The notes beneath the pieces were generated by a model. That model had not been told where the DNA came from. It saw only the letters and a program-made list of their open reading frames with translations, and made no database searches. Both the position numbers and the translations under genes were made by a program. Positions 36,789 to 45,456 of a DNA stretch of 64,000 nucleotides are shown one piece after another (position 1 is the stretch's first letter; every line of letters begins with the position of its first letter). The stretch comes from Pseudomonas putida. Its GTDB lineage: Bacteria; Pseudomonadota; Gammaproteobacteria; Pseudomonadales; Pseudomonadaceae. Location of the stretch: positions 4,924,494 through 4,988,493 of the forward strand of contig CP124529.1 of NCBI GenBank assembly GCA_029953615.1. The letters run 5' to 3'.

Positions 36789-37637
36789 ATGAAACGTCTG
36801 CTGAGCACGCTGCTGATCCTCACCGCCCTGGGTTTGCACGGTTGTGGCCTGCGCGAACCGATGCCCGCCGAACAGGACTCGGAAACCCCGACCTTGACCC
36901 CCCGGGCCTCGACCTACTACGACCTGATCAACATGCCACGGCCCAAGGGCCGGTTGATGGCGGTGGTGTACGGCTTCCGCGACCAGACCGGGCAGTACAA
37001 GCCGACCCCGGCCAGCTCGTTCTCGACCAGCGTCACCCAAGGCGCGGCCAGCATGCTGATGGACGCCCTGAACGCCAGTGGCTGGTTCGTGGTACTGGAG
37101 CGTGAAGGCCTGCAGAACCTGCTGACCGAGCGCAAGATCATCCGTGCTTCGCAGAAAAAGCCCGACGTGCCGGAAAACATCATGGGCGAGCTGCCGCCGC
37201 TGCAGGCCGCCAACCTGATGCTGGAGGGCGGCATCATCGCCTACGACACCAACGTGCGCAGCGGTGGGGAAGGCGCCCGCTACTTAGGGATAGACATCTC
37301 CCGCGAGTACCGGGTCGACCAGGTGACCGTGAACCTGCGCGCGGTGGACGTGCGCACCGGGCAGGTGCTGGCCAACGTGATGACCAGCAAGACCATCTAC
37401 TCGGTAGGGCGCAGTGCCGGGGTGTTCAAGTTCATCGAGTTCAAGAAACTGCTGGAGGCTGAGGTGGGGTACACCACCAACGAGCCGGCGCAGCTGTGCG
37501 TGCTGTCGGCGATCGAGGCGGCGGTGGGGCACTTGCTGGCACAGGGGATTGAACGGCGGCTGTGGCAGGTGGCGGGGGATGTTGGGGAGGGGCAGGCTAC
37601 GGTGGACAAGTATTTGAGCCAGAATCAGCAGCCGTGA
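36789..37637 (+). CDS. csgG: Curli secretion channel lipoprotein CsgG
   Basis: This 282-residue outer-membrane lipoprotein has a lipobox (LTALGLHGCGLRE). The CsgG domain follows: RLMAVVYGFRDQTGQYKP, TQGAASMLMDALNASGWFVVLEREGLQNLLTER and YDTNVRSGGEGARYLGI. It forms the nonameric pore for curli subunits. The ATG at 36789 is chosen over a GTG at 36780. The last 271 bp are duplicated, with about 20 mismatches by my hand alignment, at 48092-48362 on the far side of the accessory island. Confidence 0.94.
   Translation: MKRLLSTLLILTALGLHGCGLREPMPAEQDSETPTLTPRASTYYDLINMPRPKGRLMAVVYGFRDQTGQYKPTPASSFSTSVTQGAASMLMDALNASGWFVVLEREGLQNLLTERKIIRASQKKPDVPENIMGELPPLQAANLMLEGGIIAYDTNVRSGGEGARYLGIDISREYRVDQVTVNLRAVDVRTGQVLANVMTSKTIYSVGRSAGVFKFIEFKKLLEAEVGYTTNEPAQLCVLSAIEAAVGHLLAQGIERRLWQVAGDVGEGQATVDKYLSQNQQP
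37367..37637 (+). repeat. Left copy of the island-flanking direct repeat (3' end of csgG)
   Basis: From GCTGGCCAACGTGATGACC to the csgG stop this segment matches 48092-48362 in the same orientation, roughly 93% identical by hand. The two copies bracket the AT-richer island. Confidence 0.85.
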
Positions 37638-37647
37638 TTGAGCTTGA

Positions 37648-37750
37648 GGGCCTCTTCGCGGGCTTGCCCGCTCCCACAGGTACCGCGCTGGCCTCAGGCT
37701 TGGCGCGATTCCTGTGGGAGCGGGCAAGCCCGCGAAGAGCCCGGTACAGG
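37648..37750. repeat. Inverted REP pair at the left island edge
   Basis: CCTCTTCGCGGGCTTGCCCG (37650-) and CCTGTGGGAGCGGGCAAGCC (37711-) lie between the convergent csgG and MFS genes. Confidence 0.9.
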
Positions 37751-37799
37751 CGACACATTATTTTCATCACTGTTGATACCCTTGGCGGCGGGGATGACC

Positions 37800-39053
37800 T
37801 CATTGCTTGCTCGCCTCTGTAGCGGCCTTGCGCCGCCTGGCAGTAGCCAGGTCTGGCGCCTGTGTTTTCCGGTATTTCTTGATGAAGTCGTGAAGCAGGC
37901 TGAGCGCCAAGGGGGTGGCGCCGAGGAGAGTGGTGCCGATGCCGAACAGGATCGCAACTGCGCTGGTGTAATACTCGGCGAGCAGTCCTGCTACAGGAAT
38001 GGCGATCACCATTGACACTTTGAAAAGCGCGCTGGTTATACCGGTGACCCTGCCCAACACATCGGCTGGGACGACGGTTTGGCGAAGTGTCCAAACCGCA
38101 ATCACTACGTAGGACTCGAAAAAACCGACGAGAAAGCACGAGGTGAAAAACACAGCTTGGTTGGGCAGGAGCAGTGGCAGTGCGCCGGATACGGCCATTA
38201 GCAGGCAGCACAGGAGTGCAAGTTTGCGATTGCCAAAAAATGCAATTGCCCTTGATGCTGTCAGCCCCGAGATGATTGCGCCTGCGGCGAGCCACACCAA
38301 GAGATTAGGTGCGTTCTGGGCGCTGAAATGGCCGGTCCCCACTGCGTAGATGAGCACATTCAGCAAGTACACTCCGGTGAAGGCATTGTTACCCATGACC
38401 ACAAGGACAAGGCGGAGCAGTGGTTTGTTGCTTGTCAGGATGCCGATGCTTTCCAAGAAAGAGCCTCTCCGTTGTCTCGGGTGAGAGGTGGGCTGGCTGC
38501 TGGGCAGTGCGAGCAGGTAGATCAGTCCAGAGATGCAGAACAGACCTGCGATCCCGAAAAAGCCTATCTTGGGACTGCTCAGTGACAGGAGTAGCGAGGC
38601 GATCAAAGGGGCGAAAATCAGTGCGATGTTTTCAGTGACCAGTAATGTGGCGTTCAGTTTGGGGAGTTGTGAAGCCTGGGCAACACTTGGCAGAACTGAT
38701 GAGCGCAGGTTGTTGAGGAAGTACGTGCCGATTGATATGGCGGTGAGAAAGATGAACGTCTCAGCGATCGTCTGATCTGGCAGTCGCATGCTGTAGCACG
38801 CCGACGCACCGAAAAGTGCGATGGCGATGGTGCAGCCAAGTCGGCGTTTCTCGAAACGGTCTACCAAAACGCCAATGCAATAGCCGAAAAGCACGGGGCC
38901 GATGTATGCGAGTGCGCGCAGAAATGATCCAAGCACGCCGTCACCGCCGTTGAAGATAAAAAAGAGCGGGGTGTAGATGAAAAGCACTTGAGTACAGAAG
39001 ATCTCGATGCCGAACGCTGAGATCAGCAGGTGTAGCGGGTTGAGCTTACTCAT
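37800..39053 (-). CDS. Major facilitator superfamily exporter
   Basis: This 417-residue protein has about twelve hydrophobic segments in the MFS pattern. The loop after the second helix reads GVLVDRFEKRRLG, the usual MFS motif A region. It resembles MFS_3/enterobactin-exporter-like efflux proteins. It is the last gene of the leftward operon (30-residue peptide, DUF6065, nucleotidyltransferase, exporter) and its start overlaps the preceding stop by eight bases. It could export the operon's own product or the phosphonate made by the divergent operon. Codon use is AT-richer than the core genes. Confidence 0.85.
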   Translation of the reverse strand: MSKLNPLHLLISAFGIEIFCTQVLFIYTPLFFIFNGGDGVLGSFLRALAYIGPVLFGYCIGVLVDRFEKRRLGCTIAIALFGASACYSMRLPDQTIAETFIFLTAISIGTYFLNNLRSSVLPSVAQASQLPKLNATLLVTENIALIFAPLIASLLLSLSSPKIGFFGIAGLFCISGLIYLLALPSSQPTSHPRQRRGSFLESIGILTSNKPLLRLVLVVMGNNAFTGVYLLNVLIYAVGTGHFSAQNAPNLLVWLAAGAIISGLTASRAIAFFGNRKLALLCCLLMAVSGALPLLLPNQAVFFTSCFLVGFFESYVVIAVWTLRQTVVPADVLGRVTGITSALFKVSMVIAIPVAGLLAEYYTSAVAILFGIGTTLLGATPLALSLLHDFIKKYRKTQAPDLATARRRKAATEASKQ

Positions 39054-40065
39054 CGTCAGAGCCCACCTGCAAGCTGTGCCGCAGTTGTCTTAGCCACTGT
39101 TGGCTAAGAGAGCTGTCGCGGTGTTCAGGGTAAGCTTGGGCAAGCGCCTCAAACAGAGTGTGAAGCGTTGCGAGTGCGTTGCAGACAGCAATGATGGCCG
39201 CTTTACAGGGAGAGGTGTCGACCAGTTGCCAGAATCGAACCATGTCAAGTGGGTGAGGTTTGTTGGTAATGAGGCATGCTGTGTCCAATATCAGACGCAT
39301 GCGCGCCTCGCCAGCAAGCACCCCGCGGTGGAGCCTGATGAGATTGAAATACAGCGTGGCTTCGGCATTGCAGCGGTCCACGCCCATTTCTCTCCAAGGC
39401 TCGCGGTTCGCTTCCAGGACGGCAATATCTGAGTGATCTGTATACAGGTGATGTATCTCTAGCGAGACAAATAGGTAGACCTTGCCATTGCGTAGAACGT
39501 AGGGCAGATAGCAATCTTGGATCTCGATGGGTAGGCTTGCTGGGAGCTCGACTTCCTTGAGCAGCGTCAATGCAACGTCTTTATTGGCCCAATGTCGCGC
39601 CGTCAGTGCATTAGCTTGCTGGTCAGTGATGATGAATATGCGCTCGCTGTCAAAGCCGTAGTAGTCGAAGTCTACTCGTTTCGCTGCGGCACACACAGAG
39701 CGGTGGGCCGCCGCAGGTACATATATGTCAATGTCGGTGCGCATGCCGGGGGTGAAGAAGGTCGCGTGTTCCAAGCATCTCGGAAACCCCTGTAAGAACA
39801 TGCAGTTGTGCATTTTTAATGTTTTAGCGAGCTTGGATTCAACTGCCGAGAACTGTGCACGGTATGTTTCCAGATAAAAATCGTTCATTCCGGCCGTTGC
39901 AGGTATTGAAAGCAACGCGATGCTTTCTACTTTGTGGCGAATGAGTGTTGGTAGCATCGCAACTAGTTGCTTTTCTTCCATGCCTTCAATGATGACGGGG
40001 CGATTTAGTGCGATCGAGTCGAGCAAGCCTGGCAAGAAAGTAATTAAATTCTCTGGGTTGGCCAT
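39046..40065 (-). CDS. Nucleotidyltransferase-like protein (NTP_transf_5 type)
   Basis: This 339-residue protein contains a nucleotidyltransferase-fold signature, GMRTDIDIYVPAAAH (D-x-D pattern near residue 123). It follows HNCMFLQGFPRCLEHATFF and precedes KRVDFDYYGFDSERIFI. The layout resembles the uncharacterised nucleotidyltransferase family often found in peptide natural-product clusters; that match is from memory and moderate. The ATG at 40065 overlaps the DUF6065 stop (TAATG) with GAGGA upstream. Substrate and product are unknown. It could adenylylate or otherwise tag a small molecule or the operon's short peptide. Confidence 0.6.
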   Translation of the reverse strand: MANPENLITFLPGLLDSIALNRPVIIEGMEEKQLVAMLPTLIRHKVESIALLSIPATAGMNDFYLETYRAQFSAVESKLAKTLKMHNCMFLQGFPRCLEHATFFTPGMRTDIDIYVPAAAHRSVCAAAKRVDFDYYGFDSERIFIITDQQANALTARHWANKDVALTLLKEVELPASLPIEIQDCYLPYVLRNGKVYLFVSLEIHHLYTDHSDIAVLEANREPWREMGVDRCNAEATLYFNLIRLHRGVLAGEARMRLILDTACLITNKPHPLDMVRFWQLVDTSPCKAAIIAVCNALATLHTLFEALAQAYPEHRDSSLSQQWLRQLRHSLQVGSDDE

Positions 40066-40790
40066 TATGTCCTCATTTGCTTTGCGCATTTTCGATAAGA
40101 ACCTGGTTTCTGCGTGTTCCGTCTGGTTGCCGTTTCCTTCATCCGTTCTAGGAAGGGGCTCGGGGTGCTCGAGGATAGGTCGCTGACCAAAAGGGGGGGA
40201 CGTTTATCGCGTTGGTGGAAATCCCGAGGGATCAAAAAGACTTGCAGAAATGGCTTGTCTTTCCGAAACGCGATAGGAACATCTGTCTTGGTGATTTCGA
40301 TATTTGTGAACAGTGGGCCGGCCCACCAGTCCGTTTCCACAATCCCTTCGATGATCGTGTAGGCAGAAGAGGATGCGCGATTGATTGGGCTTCGAATCCA
40401 CAGACTGGAGCCAGGTGGTGTGCTTGCAAAATAGCCTGACCATACCTGTAGCACTCCGCGCTCGGGAAACGACTCCAAAAAAACGGGCAGGGTGTCCACC
40501 AGTTCGGTGTCGACGTTTCCACACCAGTGTGCCATCGAATTGGGCAGGAAAATTCTGTCCACGATGATCCAGTCGCTGATTCCTTCAAATTGGATCAGCG
40601 TCTGCGTACCGTCCCAGTACAAATTAAAATCGATTGGTGGGTAAACTAGGTAGCCCATGCTGTTAGCCACCAAAAAGGGTTCGCAATACTGGTGCGCCCG
40701 GGTGGGAATGTTTCCTGCCAGCTCGATTTGGGCTGGGGTGGGTAATGGGGATTCTGGCCACCCACGATAGAGCTCAATGACGTATTCCAT
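40065..40790 (-). CDS. DUF6065-family protein
   Basis: This 241-residue protein has no known function. It has the pattern I associate with DUF6065: an N-terminal ANSMGYLVYPPIDFNLYWDG segment, a middle WSGYFASTPPGSSLWIRSPIN, then IVETDWWAGPLFTNIEITK and IAFRKDKPFLQVFLIPRD. A charged C-terminus follows. No signal peptide or membrane helix is seen. It sits between the 30-residue peptide gene and the nucleotidyltransferase gene, with translational overlap to the latter. A role in modifying or sensing the peptide is only a hypothesis. Confidence 0.65.
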   Translation of the reverse strand: MEYVIELYRGWPESPLPTPAQIELAGNIPTRAHQYCEPFLVANSMGYLVYPPIDFNLYWDGTQTLIQFEGISDWIIVDRIFLPNSMAHWCGNVDTELVDTLPVFLESFPERGVLQVWSGYFASTPPGSSLWIRSPINRASSSAYTIIEGIVETDWWAGPLFTNIEITKTDVPIAFRKDKPFLQVFLIPRDFHQRDKRPPLLVSDLSSSTPSPFLERMKETATRRNTQKPGSYRKCAKQMRT

Positions 40791-40819
40791 GACTATGTCA
40801 TTACCTTGAAGTGATTGGA

Positions 40820-40849
40820 CTTACGACGGGGTTAGGGCCCCGCCGTAAG
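40820..40849 (-). terminator. Stem-loop between the peptide gene and DUF6065 (attenuator-like)
   Basis: CTTACGACGGGG and CCCCGCCGTAAG form a 12-bp stem (one G-T pair) with a 6-base loop. It lies after the peptide stop on the minus strand and has no clear U-tract. Partial terminators or stabilising hairpins after a short precursor gene commonly raise precursor mRNA above that of downstream genes. Confidence 0.6.
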
Positions 40850-40864
40850 GCTGAGGTTTATTTG

Positions 40865-40957
40865 TTACTTCAAAGGTGCTGAGCCTCCGCCAGCGCTGCG
40901 AACTTGTACACCATTGGAGGTCACGGCGGGAATGCTGCTAGAAATTACGATTTTCAT
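40865..40957 (-). CDS. 30-residue peptide gene (possible precursor peptide)
   Basis: A short gene with an excellent ribosome site (CCAGGAG, 7 bases before ATG) encodes 30 residues, starting MKIVISSSIP and ending GGGSAPLK. The first part is hydrophobic and rich in Ile, Val and Ser; the end is Gly/Ser-rich. It has no Cys. It is first in a leftward operon and is separated from the DUF6065 gene by a stem-loop, an arrangement usual for precursor peptides such as PqqA or bacteriocins. I cannot recognise the family. It could also be a leader peptide with a regulatory role. Confidence 0.6.
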   Translation of the reverse strand: MKIVISSSIPAVTSNGVQVRSAGGGSAPLK

Positions 40958-41273
40958 AAGTTCTCCTGGAGATTGAGATCGCCTAGGGTTAGGCAGGAGT
41001 CAGGCTAGGAACTTGATTTGTGATTGTCAACTTTAGATGTTCAATTCGAGTCTTGGGTGTTTATTGTGTGCGCGTATTTGTAGGAAAGGGATGTAGGAAG
41101 TATTCGTGAGGTGTTCATTGTAAGAAATATTTGTAGGAAATTGTGAGCGGTTGTCGAGAGGGAGTTGCTCAGGGCTGCTGTTGGGTGGCGGAAAAAAGGG
41201 GTTGAAATTCGTGTTCGTGTTAGCTAAGACTAATTGGGTGTCGCAATGCTGATGTCGGGGGTAGGTATTCACA
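40958..41273. promoter_or_regulatory. Divergent control region between the peptide operon and the phosphonate operon
   Basis: This AT-rich 316-bp gap must hold both promoters. It contains four near-identical octamers: TGTAGGAA at about 41079, 41092 and 41132, and TGTAAGAA at about 41119. The two outer pairs are each spaced 13 bp. The longer unit TATTTGTAGGAAA occurs twice. These are candidate operator repeats. No regulator gene lies inside the island. Confidence 0.5.
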
Positions 41274-42140
41274 ATGTCATACGCAAAGAGGTTTCGGCGA
41301 ACTTTGCTGGATGGTAAATTGGAGCTGATTTTGGAAGCGCACAATGGGATGTCAGCACGCATTGTGGAGGAGGCTGGCTTCTCAGCAATATGGGCATCGG
41401 GCTTATCCATTGCTTCGGCGCTAGGGGTGAGGGATTGCAATGAGGCATCATGGAGTCAGATTGTTGAAGTTGCGCAGTCGATTCATGACGCCGTCAGCAT
41501 TCCTATACTGTTCGATGGTGATTCAGGGTTTGGGAACTTTAATAATGTCAGGCATGTCGTCAAGCGGCTTTCGCATTACGGGATCGCTGGCATCTCGCTT
41601 GAGGATAAACTATTTCCGAAAATGAATTCGTTCATTGCTGGTGCGCAAGCGCTGAGTTCAGTGGATGAATACTGTGGGAAGATAAAAGCTGCCCAGGACT
41701 CAAAGTGCGACTGCAATTTCACGGTCATTGCTCGCACGGAAGCATTGATTGCGGGGCTGGGTGTCGAAGCCGCGCTGAAAAGAGCCGAGTGCTATCACGA
41801 GGCAGGGGCTGATGGAATATTTATTCACTCCAAGGCTGTCGATGGGTTGGATGTTCTGGAGTTTGGTAGGCAGTGGGGGAAACGATCACCGTTGGTCGTC
41901 GCTCCAACGACTTATATTGACACACCATTGGCGTTGCTGGAGCAGGCTGGTGTTTCTATTTATATCTGTGCAAATCATATGATGCGGGCCTCTATTCACG
42001 CAATGCGTAAGGTGGCCGGGCAGATAAGAAAAGATAATAGCATAAGTGCGATAAATTCGGATATTTCCTCGCTAGAAGAGGTTTTTTCTCTACTTGATTA
42101 CGACGAGTTGAAAACTGCCGAGCGAATGTATGGGCAGTAG
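41274..42140 (+). CDS. pepM: Phosphoenolpyruvate mutase (first step of phosphonate biosynthesis)
   Basis: This 288-residue PEP mutase of the isocitrate lyase/PEP mutase superfamily forms the C-P bond by turning PEP into phosphonopyruvate. The diagnostic motif EDK-X5-NS is complete at residues 110-119 (EDKLFPKMNS), which separates true mutases from lyases. Other active-site segments are EAHNGMSARIVEEAGFSAIWASG near residue 21 and FDGDSGFGN near residue 80. It heads the rightward operon and its end overlaps the HD-domain gene by 11 bases. It corresponds to Psf1 of the P. syringae fosfomycin pathway. Confidence 0.95.
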   Translation: MSYAKRFRRTLLDGKLELILEAHNGMSARIVEEAGFSAIWASGLSIASALGVRDCNEASWSQIVEVAQSIHDAVSIPILFDGDSGFGNFNNVRHVVKRLSHYGIAGISLEDKLFPKMNSFIAGAQALSSVDEYCGKIKAAQDSKCDCNFTVIARTEALIAGLGVEAALKRAECYHEAGADGIFIHSKAVDGLDVLEFGRQWGKRSPLVVAPTTYIDTPLALLEQAGVSIYICANHMMRASIHAMRKVAGQIRKDNSISAINSDISSLEEVFSLLDYDELKTAERMYGQ

Positions 42141-42687
42141 CGCAGACTCTCAGTCGACGTTGAAAGTGCTTCGCATGGCGATGGAAGGTTGTGCGAGTAT
42201 CAAACTAAGTGACGGTGAAACTGTGCTTAATCACGCGCTATGGTGTGCGCACCAAGCGATGAACGCACACTGTGATAGCCCGGTTGTTGTGGCTGCGCTG
42301 TTTCACGATATAGGGCACTACCTATGTGCTGGTGATCCAGAGTTAGCGGACTATCACAGGGATCGCGAACACGCAACGCTAGGGGCGCGATGGCTGGCTC
42401 GCTGGTTTCCACTGGCGGTGTGCGCCCCAGTCGAGCTGCATGTCGATGCCAAGCGCTACCTGGTGACTGTCGATGCCGATTACCGCCAGCGTCTTGGGGC
42501 TGGCTCGCTGCAGAGTCTAAACAATCAGGGGGGAGTGATGACGTCAGAGGAAGTCTCTGAATTTCGTCGCGCCGAGCATTTTGAAAGTGCGTTGCTCGTC
42601 AGACAGTTTGACGACGTGCCATTCAATGGAGAAACCCTGTCGCCTTACTTATGGTATGAATCAATCGTCGTATCAGTTATGAGGTGA
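42130..42687 (+). CDS. HD-domain protein, PhnZ-like (possible mixed-valent diiron oxygenase)
   Basis: This 185-residue HD-superfamily protein has HALWCAHQAMNAH, the HD pair in AALFHDIGHYLC, then YHRDREHATLGARWLARWF and VELHVDAKRYL. This spacing resembles PhnZ, MIOX-related oxygenases and phosphonate-linked HD proteins rather than cyclic-nucleotide phosphodiesterases. It is translationally coupled to pepM and to the PHP gene. In the P. syringae-type pathway no essential step is assigned to such an enzyme as far as I recall, so its reaction here is open: tailoring, side-product removal or self-protection. Confidence 0.75.
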   Translation: MGSSADSQSTLKVLRMAMEGCASIKLSDGETVLNHALWCAHQAMNAHCDSPVVVAALFHDIGHYLCAGDPELADYHRDREHATLGARWLARWFPLAVCAPVELHVDAKRYLVTVDADYRQRLGAGSLQSLNNQGGVMTSEEVSEFRRAEHFESALLVRQFDDVPFNGETLSPYLWYESIVVSVMR

Positions 42688-42689
42688 TT

Positions 42690-44010
<1,321 letters not shown>

Positions 44011-44037
44011 GCGCTGCTCGGTTTGGGAGGCAGCTAT

Positions 44038-44823
44038 ATGAGTCCGCGCTGTTATGTGATAAAGCTGGGAGGAAGCGTTACAACGGAAAAGCGGGAGCGC
44101 TATGTATTGAGGTGCGATGTGATCTCTAAGATCGCATCGGTATTGAAAGCCAAGCTGGCGTATATTGATTTGCCTGTAATTTTGATTTTTGGAGGAGGGT
44201 CATTCGGGAATGTGGCTCCCACTGATTATCGAATATTTGAGCAGCAGGTAGGGTTGCCTTCCGCCAATCTGCCGATGATGACATCTGTGATGTTTTCGAT
44301 GTTGTTAGATATCACACGGATATTTGTCGAGCATTCGCTTCGTGTGTATCCATTTCAAAGCGGTGCCTTACTGGGGGTTGATGAACGCGGTCAAATTATG
44401 ATTAACACGCGCTCGCTAACTGCTGCTATGGCGGCGGGATACATACCTTTGCTGACAGGTGACTTATTGCTGCAGGGTGAGCGGCGGGCGGAAATTTATT
44501 CTAGTGACAATATTGCTGCGCTACTTACGGTGGACTTTGAGGTCCGTAGGGTGCTGTACTACTCTGATGTTTCTGGCGTTTATGATGGGGCTGGTAATTT
44601 AATTTCCATGGTGGATGATGCCAATGCTTCAGAAGTTGAGAGGTTCGTAAGTGGCTCGTCCTTGACGGATTTGACCGGCGGTATGCGCAATAAGTTTATG
44701 CAGCAGCGGTTGCTCGCGAGTCGGGGGGTTGTGTCCGAAGTTCTCTCCTTCGATTTTTTTGAAGAAGTGGATATGTCTCTATGCGGGCTGTGTCAATTTG
44801 GGACGTTATTTTCGAGCGGGTGA
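44038..44823 (+). CDS. Amino-acid-kinase-fold phosphotransferase, FomA/FosC-like (fosfomycin self-resistance kinase)
   Basis: This 261-residue kinase has the isopentenyl-phosphate-kinase/FomA pattern: N-terminal CYVIKLGGSVTT, then FGGGSFGNVAPTDY (GGGSFG loop), IPLLTGDLLL and SDNIAALLTVDFEVRRVLYYSDVSGVY. FomA and its Pseudomonas counterpart FosC phosphorylate fosfomycin, protecting the producer. The GGAGG site at 44027 favours the ATG at 44038. It is placed directly after the HppE gene, as expected for a resistance gene. Confidence 0.85.
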   Translation: MSPRCYVIKLGGSVTTEKRERYVLRCDVISKIASVLKAKLAYIDLPVILIFGGGSFGNVAPTDYRIFEQQVGLPSANLPMMTSVMFSMLLDITRIFVEHSLRVYPFQSGALLGVDERGQIMINTRSLTAAMAAGYIPLLTGDLLLQGERRAEIYSSDNIAALLTVDFEVRRVLYYSDVSGVYDGAGNLISMVDDANASEVERFVSGSSLTDLTGGMRNKFMQQRLLASRGVVSEVLSFDFFEEVDMSLCGLCQFGTLFSSG

Positions 44824-44829
44824 TGCCAT

Positions 44830-45456
44830 ATGTTAATTGCACTTGCTGGTGTTGATGGGTCTGGAAAGTCCACGCAATGCCGACACCTTAAACGCTTTCT
44901 GGTGTCCAAGGGGTTGCGTGTCAAAGTCATCGATAAGTGGGAGATTTTGAAGGAGGACACGTTTCCAGAATGTCGGTTTCTAAAGTCGGACCTTGAACAG
45001 TTGAGGACATGTATTGCACAAATGCAGGGGGCTTCCCGTGCATTGTTTCTGATGTGGTCAATCGCAACTGTGATGAAGCAGTGCGAGGATAACTCAGAGC
45101 AGATTTACATTCTCGACGGCTATTGGATGAAACACATGGCGTCCGAGATATTGTACGGCAATGACGAAGAATGGCTGCTGGGGCTGGCATCGGTCTTGCC
45201 GCCTGTCGATAAAGTGCTCTATTTCAACGTCGATGTTTCACGCACTAGCGTCAGAAAGCAAGCTTATACCCCTTATGAGTGCGGGCGGAACGCCGTGAGC
45301 CGAGAGGCTTTCTGCATGCACCAAACGGGGCTGAAGGGATTGATGGATCGATGGTCGAAGAGTATGGGCTGGACGATTATCGATGCCAACCAGTCAGAGC
45401 CCATCGTCTCCGCTGCCCTGAGGGAAATTCTGATTCCCTTACTGAGGGATTGCTGA
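44830..45456 (+). CDS. Thymidylate-kinase-like P-loop kinase
   Basis: This 208-residue P-loop kinase has Walker A LAGVDGSGKSTQCRHL and the typical TMPK early segment. Later, YILDGYWMKHMAS replaces the usual DRY motif and VLYFNVDVSRTSVRKQ matches the lid-adjacent region. A nucleotide kinase has no place in known fosfomycin synthesis. Next to a FomA-like kinase it could add the second phosphate, as FomB does in Streptomyces, but that is inference. It overlaps the next gene's start. Confidence 0.8.
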   Translation: MLIALAGVDGSGKSTQCRHLKRFLVSKGLRVKVIDKWEILKEDTFPECRFLKSDLEQLRTCIAQMQGASRALFLMWSIATVMKQCEDNSEQIYILDGYWMKHMASEILYGNDEEWLLGLASVLPPVDKVLYFNVDVSRTSVRKQAYTPYECGRNAVSREAFCMHQTGLKGLMDRWSKSMGWTIIDANQSEPIVSAALREILIPLLRDC

